Shown: in pieces, positions 55,715 through 64,000 of the stretch
How the letters are laid out: every line of letters starts with the position of its first letter
Position numbering within the stretch: position 1 is the stretch's first letter
From: Thermosipho ferrireducens
GTDB lineage: Bacteria; Thermotogota; Thermotogae; Thermotogales; Fervidobacteriaceae
Assembly (NCBI RefSeq): GCF_017358165.1
Contig: NZ_CP071446.1
Span: forward strand, 1,364,001-1,428,000
Length of the DNA: 64,000 nt
Direction of reading: 5' to 3'
Position numbers and translations under genes: made by a program
Notes under the pieces: generated by a model
What the model was told of the DNA's origin: nothing
Database searches by the model: none
The model's input: only the letters and a program-made list of their open reading frames with translations

Positions 55715-56265
55715 ACAACTTCCTCCGTTTTCGAAATTGTAGCAAAGCCGTGTGCAAGATTTTTAAGTGATGAAAAATGGTAAAACTCATCTTTATCCCA
55801 CAAAGCATCTTCTACCATAATAACATTATACCCACGCACAAAAGCACTTCTTGCAGTCGTTTCACAGCATAAATGAGTCATTACACCGGTTATTATAATA
55901 TCTTTTATGTTGTTTGACTTGAGTTTTTGGTCTAAATCTGTCTGCCAAAAAGCGTCGTAAGTATCTTTTTTAATCAACTCTATTTTATTTTCTTTGAAAA
56001 AAGGATTTGCCCAATTTTCCTGAACGATATTTCCCCACCAGTTTTTCATATTTTCATTTCCACCAATGTGAACAGTCATTACCACAGGAATTTCTTTAGC
56101 AAATGCTTGTGATACTATTTTTTTTATGTTGGGAATAATTCTTTCTGCGCCATGTAAATATGCAGGAGAATGAGGATCTAAAAAATAATTTTGCATATCG
56201 ATTATTAACAGAGCGGGATTTTTTAAAATAAGAGGGTGTTTTTTTCTTTCTTTAAAATAAAACAT
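55687..56265 (-). CDS. Isochorismatase-family hydrolase (nicotinamidase-like)
   Basis: This 192-residue cysteine hydrolase has the triad: Asp in ALLIIDMQNYF, Lys in LIKKDTYDAFW, and Cys in GVMTHLCCETTARSAFVRGYNV. It acts on an amide or enol ester; the substrate is unknown, and PncA-type metal ligands are not clear. The ATG at 56265 follows GGGTGA; a GTG at 56277 lies immediately after the stop of the upstream gene. Confidence 0.87.
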   Translation of the reverse strand: MFYFKERKKHPLILKNPALLIIDMQNYFLDPHSPAYLHGAERIIPNIKKIVSQAFAKEIPVVMTVHIGGNENMKNWWGNIVQENWANPFFKENKIELIKKDTYDAFWQTDLDQKLKSNNIKDIIITGVMTHLCCETTARSAFVRGYNVIMVEDALWDKDEFYHFSSLKNLAHGFATISKTEEVVWHISQLPG

Positions 56266-56269
56266 AAAA

Positions 56270-57172
56270 TCACCCACTTAACACTTTTTTTAATTCTTCA
56301 ACAAGATGCTCATTATAAATATGGTAGTTATAAAGATTTGTTCCAGGTCTTTCGTTGTAGTATGGTCGTGTACAATGCCTGCATCCCGAAGTCATAAATG
56401 CTTTTGATAATTCTTTTGATGGCTTTACGTGAATTTTGTGTAGATTTCCTTCTTTGTCAAATTCGAAAGTATTTTCTTTGGTCTTAGTATGATAAATTAG
56501 ATATCTTGCAAGTTGGATTTTTCTGTAACGTTCCATTGTAGGGGGGGTTAAATTTTCAAGTTTTGTACCTTTTATTGGAGTAAAAGCAAATAATGCTACA
56601 TTTATATTCAGTTTTTTCATAAAATAGAAAAAATCAATTAATTGTTTATCAGTTTCTCCCAATCCAACTATAACATGAGTAGTTATTTTTTCAGGATAGA
56701 GCTGAGCGGCTTCTTCCAATAAATTTATAACTTTTTTTAGATCCCCACCTCTTATTATTTTGAAAAGTTCTGGACTAACAACATCAACAGAAATTCCTAT
56801 ACTGTCAACCCCCAGATTAAAATACTCTTTTATTTCCTGAAGTGTGGTTGTTCTAACAGAAAGTGACACTGTATAGCTCCTTAAAAAATTAAGCAATTCC
56901 TTTAAATCATTTTTGTATCCAGGGTAACTGACAACCTGTATACATACACGTTTAACACTTTCTGGTAGTAATTTTAAATCATCAAAAGAGATCTCTCCCC
57001 AGGTTACTCTTGATAAAAATTTGTTTTTCGAGTTTGAATTTCTGGCATGTGTACAAAAATGGCAATCGTAAACACATTTTCCGTCAAGTAAAAGATATGC
57101 AGTCTCCATTTTTAATTTGCTTTTAGAGAGTCCCATTAATCCGAGAGTTGCATACGATGCTCTTAAAATCAA
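56270..57172 (-). CDS. Radical SAM protein, biotin-synthase-related (COG2516-like)
   Basis: This 300-residue enzyme has C33-x3-C37-x2-C40 in GKCVYDCHFCTHARN, followed by the LSRVTW phrase of the COG2516 biotin-synthase-like group. The C-terminus adds a Cys-rich end, SGCRHCTRPYYNERPGT. Related proteins include archaeal lipoyl synthases (LipS type), but no lipoyl partner genes are seen here. It starts 12 bases after recG, in the same operon. Confidence 0.83.
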   Translation of the reverse strand: MILRASYATLGLMGLSKSKLKMETAYLLLDGKCVYDCHFCTHARNSNSKNKFLSRVTWGEISFDDLKLLPESVKRVCIQVVSYPGYKNDLKELLNFLRSYTVSLSVRTTTLQEIKEYFNLGVDSIGISVDVVSPELFKIIRGGDLKKVINLLEEAAQLYPEKITTHVIVGLGETDKQLIDFFYFMKKLNINVALFAFTPIKGTKLENLTPPTMERYRKIQLARYLIYHTKTKENTFEFDKEGNLHKIHVKPSKELSKAFMTSGCRHCTRPYYNERPGTNLYNYHIYNEHLVEELKKVLSG

Positions 57173-57184
57173 TTTATCACCTCG

Positions 57185-59515
57185 TTATCCTACTTCTAAT
57201 AGCTTTAAACGATCTTTGTGAAGCTGTCTTACTTTTTCTATTATATGCTTATACTTTTCAGGGGTTTCGACTATTTTTTCAGCGTCTTCTCTTGCAATTA
57301 ACATTATATCAGTATCTCTTATTATGTCAGCCACTCTAAATTCGGGAAGCCCATGTTGCCTTATTCCGAGAAATTCTCCAGGACCTCTTAATTTTAAATC
57401 ATACTCGGAAATTTTGAAACCATCGTTTGTAGATGCGAAAAAACTCAGCCTATCCCATGTTTCTCTGGGAATATCTCCTACAGTTAAATAACAATACGAT
57501 TGTTTTTCACCTCTACCAACTCTTCCTCTAAGCTGATGTAACTGTGCAAGACCAAAACGTTCGGCATTTTCTATCACCATAATTGTAGCATTTGGAACAT
57601 CAATTCCGACTTCGATTACAGTTGTAGACACAAGAATTTTGAGTTTTCCTTTGGCGAATTGATACATTATTTCATCTTTTTCAGAGTCACTTAATTTTCC
57701 ATGAATAAGTCCTATTGGTATTCCATTAAAGATGTTTTTTGATAGATGTTCGTACATGGTTGTCGCAGCTTTAACTGATAATTTATCAGATTCATCTATT
57801 AATGGGTAGACAATGTACGCCTGCCCCCCGTTTTCTATTTCAGATTTGACGAAATTGTAAACTTCGTCGAGTTTTGACTGGTGAACCAGGAAAGTTTTTA
57901 TGGTTTTTCTACCTGGAGGCATTTCATCAATTATAGATACGTCTAAATCTCCATAAAGTGCAAGAGACAGAGTCCTTGGAATGGGAGTAGCAGTCATTAC
58001 TAAAGTATCAACAAGATGACCTTTACTCATCAATTCTTCTCTTTGTTTTACTCCAAATCTGTGTTGTTCATCTATTATAACCAACCCCAGATTTTTGAAA
58101 TGAACGTCTTCCTGTATAAGCGCGTGAGTTCCAATTACTACATTTATTGTTCCATCCTTTAATCCACTCTTTATTCTTTCTTTTTCCTGCCTGGAAGTTG
58201 CACCTATTAATAAAGCTATTCTTAGTCCCAGTGCTGATAGATCTTCAAACATTTTTTTATAATGCTGTATTGCTAAAATAGACGTAGGAGCCATTATAGC
58301 AGCCTGATAACCTGCTTCAAAATTATCTAAAATAGCTAATTCTGCAACTATTGTTTTTCCAGAACCCACATCTCCTTGAAGTAATCTATTCATAGGTTTA
58401 TCTGATTTTAAATCATTTTTTATTTCGTTATACACTCTTTGTTGTGCTGAGGTTAATTTGAAAGGAAGTGATTGAAGAAATTTTTTTGAAAGTTTTCCAT
58501 CGAATCTTTTTGGAATTCCACCAATCTCTTTTGTTTTTAATTTTGTGAGCAAAAAGGCTATTTGTAAGGTGAGAATTTCTTCGTATGCTAATCTAAATCT
58601 CGATTGTTTGAAATGGTACATACTTTTTGGAAAATGCATACCGGTGTACGCTTCATAAATACTTATTAACTTGCGTTTTTCTTTAATTTCTTCTGGAAGT
58701 ATTTCATCGTAATAATATATGGACGGTAAATTTTCTCTTATAATATTTCTCAATGTTTTTTGGTTTAATCCTTCTGTCAAAGGGTAAAGTGGTAATATTT
58801 CTCTTTTTGTATTATCATTTACTTCTATATCAGGATTGTGAATTTCAAGAGCACCGTAATATCCTTTTTTTACCAGACCAGTGGCATATACTTCTTTATT
58901 TTTAAGAACCTTTAGGAGATTTTCCATATAATCCTGATTAAACCATTTCAAAAGAATCTGGTATAATCCATCAGAAATTACTGCGCTTATTATTGAAAAG
59001 CCAGATTTTTTTACCTTTTCAATACTTATTACCTTTCCAACGGTGGTAACTTTTTCGTTCTCTCTTAATAAAGGAATGGGAATCACTTTTCTACGATCTT
59101 CGAAATCTCTTGGAAAAAAATTTATAAGATTTTCCAGTATTTCTATGTTGAGTTTTTGCAGTTTTACTGCCCTTTTTGGACCAACACCTTTGATATACTT
59201 TATGGGAGTGTTTAAAGGTTTTGAAAGCTCATTTTTTGATACTTTCCATACAAGATGTTGTTTTCGAAATCTGTTTATCATTCCAGGAATATTTTCAAGC
59301 CTCTTTATAATCCTTGTTTCGGGAATTTTTTTCATCTGAACAATGTAACTATAAAGAGCTTGTAGTTTTTGATGTACCTCCGGATTATTTAAAAGAGGAT
59401 CATCAAGTCTTTTGTAATTTTCCTCCACGTATTCTATTAATGCATTATAGTCTTTATTCAGGGCCAGGATTTCACACTCATCTAATAAATCCTCTATAAG
59501 TAATGGAAGGTGCAT
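57185..59515 (-). CDS. recG: ATP-dependent DNA helicase RecG
   Basis: This 776-residue helicase remodels stalled forks and Holliday junctions. It has an N-terminal wedge/OB region ([17 protein letters not shown]), Walker [17 protein letters not shown] in [14 protein letters not shown], motif [12 protein letters not shown], and the C-terminal QLRGRVGRG and [16 protein letters not shown]. The ATG at 59515 follows GAGGAGG; a TTG at 59551 is rejected. It is about 90 residues longer than E. coli RecG, a long N-terminal region known in Thermotoga RecG. Confidence 0.95.
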   Translation of the reverse strand: MHLPLLIEDLLDECEILALNKDYNALIEYVEENYKRLDDPLLNNPEVHQKLQALYSYIVQMKKIPETRIIKRLENIPGMINRFRKQHLVWKVSKNELSKPLNTPIKYIKGVGPKRAVKLQKLNIEILENLINFFPRDFEDRRKVIPIPLLRENEKVTTVGKVISIEKVKKSGFSIISAVISDGLYQILLKWFNQDYMENLLKVLKNKEVYATGLVKKGYYGALEIHNPDIEVNDNTKREILPLYPLTEGLNQKTLRNIIRENLPSIYYYDEILPEEIKEKRKLISIYEAYTGMHFPKSMYHFKQSRFRLAYEEILTLQIAFLLTKLKTKEIGGIPKRFDGKLSKKFLQSLPFKLTSAQQRVYNEIKNDLKSDKPMNRLLQGDVGSGKTIVAELAILDNFEAGYQAAIMAPTSILAIQHYKKMFEDLSALGLRIALLIGATSRQEKERIKSGLKDGTINVVIGTHALIQEDVHFKNLGLVIIDEQHRFGVKQREELMSKGHLVDTLVMTATPIPRTLSLALYGDLDVSIIDEMPPGRKTIKTFLVHQSKLDEVYNFVKSEIENGGQAYIVYPLIDESDKLSVKAATTMYEHLSKNIFNGIPIGLIHGKLSDSEKDEIMYQFAKGKLKILVSTTVIEVGIDVPNATIMVIENAERFGLAQLHQLRGRVGRGEKQSYCYLTVGDIPRETWDRLSFFASTNDGFKISEYDLKLRGPGEFLGIRQHGLPEFRVADIIRDTDIMLIAREDAEKIVETPEKYKHIIEKVRQLHKDRLKLLEVG

Positions 59516-59525
59516 ATATTCCTCC

Positions 59526-60227
59526 TCAGATTTTTTTGGTTTCTTCTCCAATTATTAACCCACTATCCATCCTTATTATTCTATGGGCTTTTTTTGCAAC
59601 ATTTGCATCGTGAGTCACTATTACAAACGTAGTTCCAAGTTCTTTGTTCATGGTTGAGATTATTTCCATCAGTTCTTCACTATTTTTCGTATCTAATGCA
59701 CCTGTAGGTTCATCAGCCCATACTACTTTTGGATTTGTTATTAACGCTCTTGCGATTGCCACACGTTGTTGTTCTCCACCAGACATTTCTGAAGGGTAAG
59801 CACCTGCTCTGTGATGAATGTGAAGTTTTTTTAACCACTCCATAGCAGTTTTTCTTATTTCTGAAGGAGGCAAATTATGGTATTTTTTAGAGATCAGTAA
59901 TGGAAGTTCGACGTTTTCAAGTGCTGTAAGCACAGGAATAAGATTAAAGAACTGGAAAATAAATCCCATATTTTCAGATCGAAATCTTGTTTTTTCCTCT
60001 TCAGACATTTTATTTAGGTTTTTATTTAAAACAATCACTTCTCCACTTGTCGGATTATCCAGACCTGAAAGACAATTTAATAAAGTGGTTTTTCCGCACC
60101 CGGATGGTCCTAAAATCGCTAAGATTTCCCCTTTAACTATTTCTATGTCAATATTTTTTAGAGCTTCTACACTATTTTTTGATCCGTAAACTTTTCTTAA
60201 ACTCTTTGCCTTAGCTATTAATTCCAT
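59526..60227 (-). CDS. ABC transporter ATPase (LolD/MacB-like)
   Basis: This 233-residue ATPase has Walker [11 protein letters not shown]-loop [20 protein letters not shown], signature [15 protein letters not shown] and Walker [13 protein letters not shown], characteristic of the LolD/MacB/FtsE-type subfamily. No FtsX-like permease lies next to it; it is followed by recG. The ATG at 60227 follows GGAG by 10 bases. Export of a lipoprotein, peptide or drug is possible, but the partner gene is missing here. Confidence 0.9.
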   Translation of the reverse strand: MELIAKAKSLRKVYGSKNSVEALKNIDIEIVKGEILAILGPSGCGKTTLLNCLSGLDNPTSGEVIVLNKNLNKMSEEEKTRFRSENMGFIFQFFNLIPVLTALENVELPLLISKKYHNLPPSEIRKTAMEWLKKLHIHHRAGAYPSEMSGGEQQRVAIARALITNPKVVWADEPTGALDTKNSEELMEIISTMNKELGTTFVIVTHDANVAKKAHRIIRMDSGLIIGEETKKI

Positions 60228-60241
60228 TAGTATCACACTCC

Positions 60242-60269
60242 AGCCTATGATATAATCTTTTCATAGGCT
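60242..60269. promoter_or_regulatory. Inverted repeat between divergent genes
   Basis: Nine-base arms AGCCTATGA and TCATAGGCT, perfect complements separated by 10 bases, occupy the gap between the ABC ATPase and the thiamine pyrophosphokinase gene. TATAAT-like sequences lie in both directions. It could be an operator shared by both genes or simply two promoters. Confidence 0.5.
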
Positions 60270-60293
60270 ATTATATCACTGGAGGAGGAGAAT

Positions 60294-60905
60294 ATGAAGG
60301 CATCAATTGTTCTGAATGGCAGCGCTGATGAAACATTATTTCTATCAGGTGACATTATAATAGGTGTTGATGGCGGAGCGGATTATTTGAAAAAGCGTGG
60401 TGTAATACCTCATGTGGTTATAGGTGACATGGATTCGCTCAGCGGAGAAACTTTAGAATATTTTAAAATGAAAGGTGTTGAAATCATACAATATCCTGCT
60501 GAGAAAGATGAGACAGATTGTGAGCTGGCAATTGAATACGCCTTAAAGAAAGGAGCACGTTTCATTGAGCTTTTAAACTTTCAGGGGGAAAGACTGGATA
60601 TGATTTTTGCGTTGTTTGGTTTAATGGGGAGGTACGATATACCAATTGTTGCCAAATCTGAAAAGCTTGAGATAGGAGTTTTGAAATCAACAGGCGAATT
60701 TGAAACTTTTCCTGGAGAACTCTGGTCGTTCTTACCACTTTGTAAATCGAATGTGAAATTGGAAGGGTTTAAATATAATTATGACGGCGAAATGAGTATA
60801 GAATATCCAATAGGAATTAGTAATGAAGCCGTTGTTCAAAATGTAAAGATAGAAATAGTTTCAGGTAAGGTGGTGTATTTTAGGTGGAAGAAAAGACCGT
60901 TGTAG
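60294..60905 (+). CDS. thiN: Thiamine pyrophosphokinase
   Basis: It makes thiamine diphosphate from thiamine and ATP. The 203-residue protein has VDGGADYLKKRGVIPHVVIGDMDSL and YPAEKDETDCELAIEYAL, and GERLDMIFALFGLM, the TPK substrate and metal motifs. The ATG follows GGAGGAGGAGAAT. Its end overlaps the dxr start by 22 bases. Confidence 0.92.
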   Translation: MKASIVLNGSADETLFLSGDIIIGVDGGADYLKKRGVIPHVVIGDMDSLSGETLEYFKMKGVEIIQYPAEKDETDCELAIEYALKKGARFIELLNFQGERLDMIFALFGLMGRYDIPIVAKSEKLEIGVLKSTGEFETFPGELWSFLPLCKSNVKLEGFKYNYDGEMSIEYPIGISNEAVVQNVKIEIVSGKVVYFRWKKRPL

Positions 60906-61975
60906 TGCTTGGAGCGACAGGTTCCATTGGACTTCAAACATTTCAGGTAATTGAAACGCTTAATAATTTTCGTGTAATAGGCATAGCTTTTGGTAAAAAT
61001 AAAAAAACTGGGACGCGAATTATGAAAAAATTTAAGATAAAACATTATGTAGCTGAAGTTCAGTTGAATGAAGGCACGCGATACGAAAATATAAAAGAAT
61101 TACTTGAATTATTGAGGCCTGATATAGTTGTTTCAGCTATTCCTGGTTTTGCAGGAGTTAGAGCCGCTCTGGATTCTATACCGTTTACTAAAAGATTGGC
61201 TCTTGCAACCAAAGAAGCATTGGTGTGCAGCGGACCTTTTGTTAAAAAACTATGTAAAGATTATGATACAGAGCTCATACCAATTGATAGTGAGCATTCA
61301 GCTATTTTTCAGTTAATGGAATCTGAAATAAAAAAAATAATGATAACCGCATCAGGTGGAGCTGTTAGAGATATAGATATTAATGAATTTGAGTTTTTAA
61401 CTCCAGAAAAAATTTTAAAACACCCTGTCTGGAATATGGGAAAAAGGATAACAATAGATTCAGCAACTATGGTTAACAAAGCGTTTGAAATAATAGAAGC
61501 GTATGAATTGTTTGGAACTCCAATAGAAGATATAGAAGTTTATATTCATCCTACTGGTACTGTACACGGTGCTGTTCTTTTAAAAGATGGAACTGTAAAG
61601 ATTCATTATGGATACCCTGACATGAAAATTCCTATAGCATTTGCTTTAACTTATCCAGAAAGATGCTATGAAAATTATAATTGGCCACCATTTGAAAATA
61701 AGTTTTTTGAATTTTATGAAGTTGATAAAAGAAAATATCCAGCATATTTTTATGGTAGGGCGATAGCTAAAGACCTTGCCAGACGTATAGCTTTTAATGC
61801 GGCGGACGAAGTGGCTGTCCATAAGTTTGTAAACGGGGAAATAAAATTCACAAAAATTCCAGGATTAATAGAAAGTGTGTGCGAATCAATAAATGAAAAA
61901 GTAAAAAGCATAGAAGATGTTTTTGAGATAGACAGGTTAGCTCGAGAAATTGCTTATAACAAGATGAATTTGTAA
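60884..61975 (+). CDS. dxr: 1-deoxy-D-xylulose-5-phosphate reductoisomerase
   Basis: This 363-residue NADPH-dependent enzyme of the MEP isoprenoid route has VLGATGSIGLQTFQVI, ALATKEALV, IPIDSEHSAIFQ with the metal ligands, TASGGAVRD, and HPVWNMGKRITIDSATMVNKAFE. The GTG start follows AAGGTGGTG and overlaps the preceding gene. The sequence ends a little short of the C-terminal domain of E. coli Dxr (398 residues) but is within the family range. Confidence 0.95.
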   Translation: MEEKTVVVLGATGSIGLQTFQVIETLNNFRVIGIAFGKNKKTGTRIMKKFKIKHYVAEVQLNEGTRYENIKELLELLRPDIVVSAIPGFAGVRAALDSIPFTKRLALATKEALVCSGPFVKKLCKDYDTELIPIDSEHSAIFQLMESEIKKIMITASGGAVRDIDINEFEFLTPEKILKHPVWNMGKRITIDSATMVNKAFEIIEAYELFGTPIEDIEVYIHPTGTVHGAVLLKDGTVKIHYGYPDMKIPIAFALTYPERCYENYNWPPFENKFFEFYEVDKRKYPAYFYGRAIAKDLARRIAFNAADEVAVHKFVNGEIKFTKIPGLIESVCESINEKVKSIEDVFEIDRLAREIAYNKMNL

Positions 61976-61985
61976 GTTGTAATCC

Positions 61986-62015
61986 TTGTTTTGCTAAGAG
62001 TTTGTATGTTATAAT
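61986..62015 (+). promoter_or_regulatory. Predicted promoter of the cobalamin riboswitch transcript
   Basis: TTGTTT (61986-61991) is separated by 18 bases from a perfect TATAAT (62010-62015) with an extended TG at 62007-62008. The aptamer starts about 30 bases downstream. Confidence 0.65.
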
Positions 62016-62043
62016 TTTTGTGGATTGAAAAGTCCATACCTCC

Positions 62044-62194
62044 CTTTTCACGATTATGGGAAGCCGGTGAGAATCCGGCGCGGGGACGCCACCGTGACCG
62101 GGGACGAAAGCCACATGAATGCCACTGGGCAAAGGTGCCTGGGAAGGCGTGGTGAGTAGGATGATCCGGAAGCCGGGAGACCTGTCGTGAAAAG
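62044..62194 (+). ncRNA. Cobalamin (B12) riboswitch
   Basis: This region has all the landmarks of the AdoCbl riboswitch: the closing P1 helix CTTTTCACGA / TCGTGAAAAG, GGGAAGCCGGTGAGAATCCGG, the conserved GCCACTGGGC, GGGAAGGCG and the 3' box GGAAGCCGGGAGACCTG. It lies between a strong promoter and btuF. In the cobalamin-bound form such elements repress downstream genes. Confidence 0.95.
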
Positions 62195-62202
62195 GAAGGA
62201 AC

Positions 62203-62227
62203 CCACCTTTACGGTCCCTAAAGGTGG
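62203..62227 (+). terminator. Hairpin of the riboswitch expression platform
   Basis: CCACCTTTA and TAAAGGTGG form a perfect nine-base stem around CGGTCCC directly after the aptamer. The following TTATTACTGTTTTAATTT is only moderately T-rich, so it may act as a terminator. The btuF ribosome site lies 30 bases beyond. Confidence 0.65.
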
Positions 62228-62270
62228 TTATTACTGTTTTAATTTCAAATTTTTAAGGAGGTGTGGTTTT

Positions 62271-63158
62271 ATGAAAAGGTCTGTTCAAATGTTTCTATTG
62301 ATTCTGTTGATTGTAGCAACTCTTAGTTTTGGTGTTACTATCATTGACGATGCTGGAAGATTGGTGGAAATTCCATCGGTTCCAGGTAAAGTAGTTAGTG
62401 CTGCTCCAAGTGCTACGAGATTCCTTTTATCTCTTGGATTGGAAAATAAAATTGTGGGCGTAACAGACTGGGATATGTTTCAATCGGAGAAGATAGGGAA
62501 TCTGGTACCTTTGAATATAGAAAAGATTTATTCTTTAAATCCTGATCTGGTGATTACTTTTGGTGGATTTCAACTTCCAGAGGTTAAGAAACTTGAAAAA
62601 GCGGGATTAAAGGTTGTTGTTTTGAATCCGGTAACGCTCAATGATATAGTAAAAGACATAACTCTATTAGGAGGAATATTTGGAATAAGTGATAAAGCGT
62701 CCAGACTCGCAGATAATGTAAGAAATGAAATTGTAAATATGGGAATAAAAACTTCTAAAATACCCCTGGAAAAAAGACCAACTGTTTTCTTCACAGTAAC
62801 TCCTCCAGATGATAACGTTAAAGAATTATGGACAGCTGGTATGGGTTCGTACATAAACGAATTAATAACAATAGCTGGTGGGGTAAACATTGTGGCTCCG
62901 TATACGGGAAATAATGGATGGCTTCCAGTAGATTGGGAATTTCTTGTTTATAAAAATCCAGATATAATAATTATTGCTTCATACGGAGATCCGCAAAAAA
63001 CTTTGAATAATATAAAAAACAGCAAGATTTTTGGTTCGCTCAAAGCTGTGAGGAAAGGGAAAGTTTACATAGTGAATGGAAATGAAATAAGTCAGATAAG
63101 TCCTGAAACAGTCAAATATCTTAAAAAATTCTACAACTTCTTTTATGGGGGCAATTAA
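62271..63158 (+). CDS. btuF: Cobalamin ABC transporter substrate-binding protein
   Basis: This 295-residue secreted protein has a signal peptide (MKRSVQMFLLILLIVATLSFG) and the PBP_2 core: IIDDAGRLVEIP, VVSAAPSATRFLLSLGLENKIVGVTDWDMF, PDLVITFGGFQLPEVKKLEKAGLKVVVL, LWTAGMGSYINELITIAGGVNIV. The fold is shared with iron-siderophore proteins; the riboswitch decides for cobalamin. The ATG at 62271 follows AAGGAGGTGTGG; a longer reading to 62187 would run into the riboswitch and is rejected. Confidence 0.92.
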   Translation: MKRSVQMFLLILLIVATLSFGVTIIDDAGRLVEIPSVPGKVVSAAPSATRFLLSLGLENKIVGVTDWDMFQSEKIGNLVPLNIEKIYSLNPDLVITFGGFQLPEVKKLEKAGLKVVVLNPVTLNDIVKDITLLGGIFGISDKASRLADNVRNEIVNMGIKTSKIPLEKRPTVFFTVTPPDDNVKELWTAGMGSYINELITIAGGVNIVAPYTGNNGWLPVDWEFLVYKNPDIIIIASYGDPQKTLNNIKNSKIFGSLKAVRKGKVYIVNGNEISQISPETVKYLKKFYNFFYGGN

Positions 63159-63160
63159 GA

Positions 63161-64000
63161 ATGAAGCGTATAATTTTTAACAAAACTGGGAGGATTATCC
63201 TCCCAGTTTTGTTCGTATTAACAATTTTGATTAATATTTCTCTTGGAAGTGTGAGAATAGAATTTAAAGATATTTTTACTTCAATATTTGAAGACTCTAA
63301 TATTCATTTCTTAATATGGAGATTAAGATTTCCCAGGGTATTAATGTCAATAATTACTGGAAGTGCTCTTGCTATTGTTGGAAGTGTATTTCAGAGTATT
63401 ATGAAAAATCCCCTGGTTGATCCATATTTAATTGGAACATCCGCAGGAGCTGGATTTGGTGCAGTTATGGCATTATATCTTATTTCAAGTTTGAATGTTT
63501 CTGTAAGTGTGCCTATTTTCAGTTTTGTTTTTGCCCTTTTAGCATCTCTTTTAACAATAGCTCTGGCCAGAAAAAAAGATGTAATACCTATAACACATTT
63601 GATTTTGTCTGGGGTATTAATTAGTACAGTCTTTTCTTCTGGAACTATTTTGTTGATAAATTTTTCTCATAGATCGTTAACAAATGTTTATGTATGGCTT
63701 TTTGGAAGTCTCTCAGGAATTACTTATGAGGATTTGCTTTTTCCGTTTTTAGTGACAATATTATTTTTACTTTTTGCATATATTAAGAATGGCGAGCTGG
63801 ATGCCATGGCATTGGGAGAGGATGAAGCTAAAATTTTAGGTGTTGAAGTTGAAAAACTAAAATGGATTTTATACATATTCGGATCATTTACAATCTCTGT
63901 AATAGTTTCGAAAACTGGTATAATAGGATTTGTGGGGCTTATTATCCCACATGCTTCGCGACTTGTGGTTGGTTCAAGGCATAAATACAATTTAATAGGT
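63161..64000 (+). CDS. btuC: Cobalamin ABC transporter permease BtuC-like (partial)
   Basis: The first 280 codons are present and the end is outside the window. FecCD-family motifs are clear: LRFPRVLMSIITGSALAIVGSVFQSIMKNPLVDPYLIGTSAGAGFGAV, ALGEDEAKILGVEV, TGIIGFVGLIIPHASRL. Several membrane helices are visible. The ATG lies 2 bases past the btuF stop behind GGGGGCAATTAAG. The first codons carry a long perfect inverted repeat. A BtuD ATPase is expected further downstream. Confidence 0.9.
   Translation, partial: MKRIIFNKTGRIILPVLFVLTILINISLGSVRIEFKDIFTSIFEDSNIHFLIWRLRFPRVLMSIITGSALAIVGSVFQSIMKNPLVDPYLIGTSAGAGFGAVMALYLISSLNVSVSVPIFSFVFALLASLLTIALARKKDVIPITHLILSGVLISTVFSSGTILLINFSHRSLTNVYVWLFGSLSGITYEDLLFPFLVTILFLLFAYIKNGELDAMALGEDEAKILGVEVEKLKWILYIFGSFTISVIVSKTGIIGFVGLIIPHASRLVVGSRHKYNLIG
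63179..63213 (+). terminator. Terminator-like inverted repeat inside the btuC start
   Basis: Arms of 17 bases (AACAAAACTGGGAGGAT and its exact complement) flank one central T, within codons 7-18 of btuC. The stem has a GC core (CTGGGAGG/CCTCCCAG) and the right arm ends TTTTGTT, as in a rho-independent terminator. It could lower permease expression compared with btuF. A role is inferred. Confidence 0.65.

Noticed and set aside
62187-62270. N-terminal extension of btuF into the riboswitch
   Set aside because: The 28 extra codons run through the riboswitch P1 strand and expression platform; the ATG at 62271 has AGGAGG and gives a normal signal peptide.

Overview
The window is an AT-rich, gene-dense bacterial chromosome segment that reads as a member of the Thermotogota. 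The grounds are the gap-pgk-tpi order with pgk and tpi in overlapping frames, an LptF-like permease fused to an LptD-like protein, FabK as enoyl reductase in a compact fab operon, several signal-peptide proteins that look like outer-membrane ('toga') beta-barrels, and strong GGAGG ribosome sites throughout. The genus cannot be fixed from the sequence. I saw no rRNA, tRNA, CRISPR array, prophage or insertion sequence.

Layout, 0-11 kb: the 5' part of a NADH oxidase gene, a small membrane protein, a complete ribose operon (rbsDACBRK, minus strand) behind a double LacI-type operator, an acetyltransferase, a DHH phosphoesterase and a solute-binding/HD-GYP sensor. 11-22 kb (plus): an NSS-family transporter with its 33-residue partner peptide, a PerM-like exporter, comM, mazG, rlmB, a response regulator, a zinc protease, rsmB and rnr. 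22-31 kb (minus): an RlmCD-like methyltransferase and the operon ruvB-yggS-yggT-nadK-phoU-lptFD. 31-35 kb (minus): fabF-fabZ-fabK-bioY-fabD, followed by a non-coding region of dispersed inverted repeats.

37-53 kb (plus): a pseudouridine synthase with a barrel protein, a MarR regulator with an ArsP/YraQ permease under matching palindromes, glycolytic gap-pgk-tpi, then a potassium-uptake operon (CheY-TPR protein, two TrkA/Ktr subunits, TrkH) that runs into a peptidase-barrel protein, an acetyltransferase, a phosphodiesterase, a glutamine amidotransferase and corA. A short open reading frame precedes corA. 53-60 kb (minus): an ABC ATPase, recG and a four-gene redox/radical-SAM cluster of unknown function. 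60-64 kb (plus): a thiamine pyrophosphokinase, dxr and a cobalamin-riboswitch-controlled btuF-btuC locus cut by the window edge.

The observations most worth following are: an 18-residue acidic/proline-rich leader ORF in front of corA; the A9 run at the pgk/tpi overlap that places TIM exactly in the -1 frame; ruvB (and perhaps the RsuA-type gene) apparently starting at ATT; the LptF-LptA-LptD fusion; the RlmN-like/radical-SAM/flavoprotein/isochorismatase cluster; the MarR-permease pair with Cys-Cys motifs and shared palindromes; and a perfect terminator-like inverted repeat inside the start of btuC.
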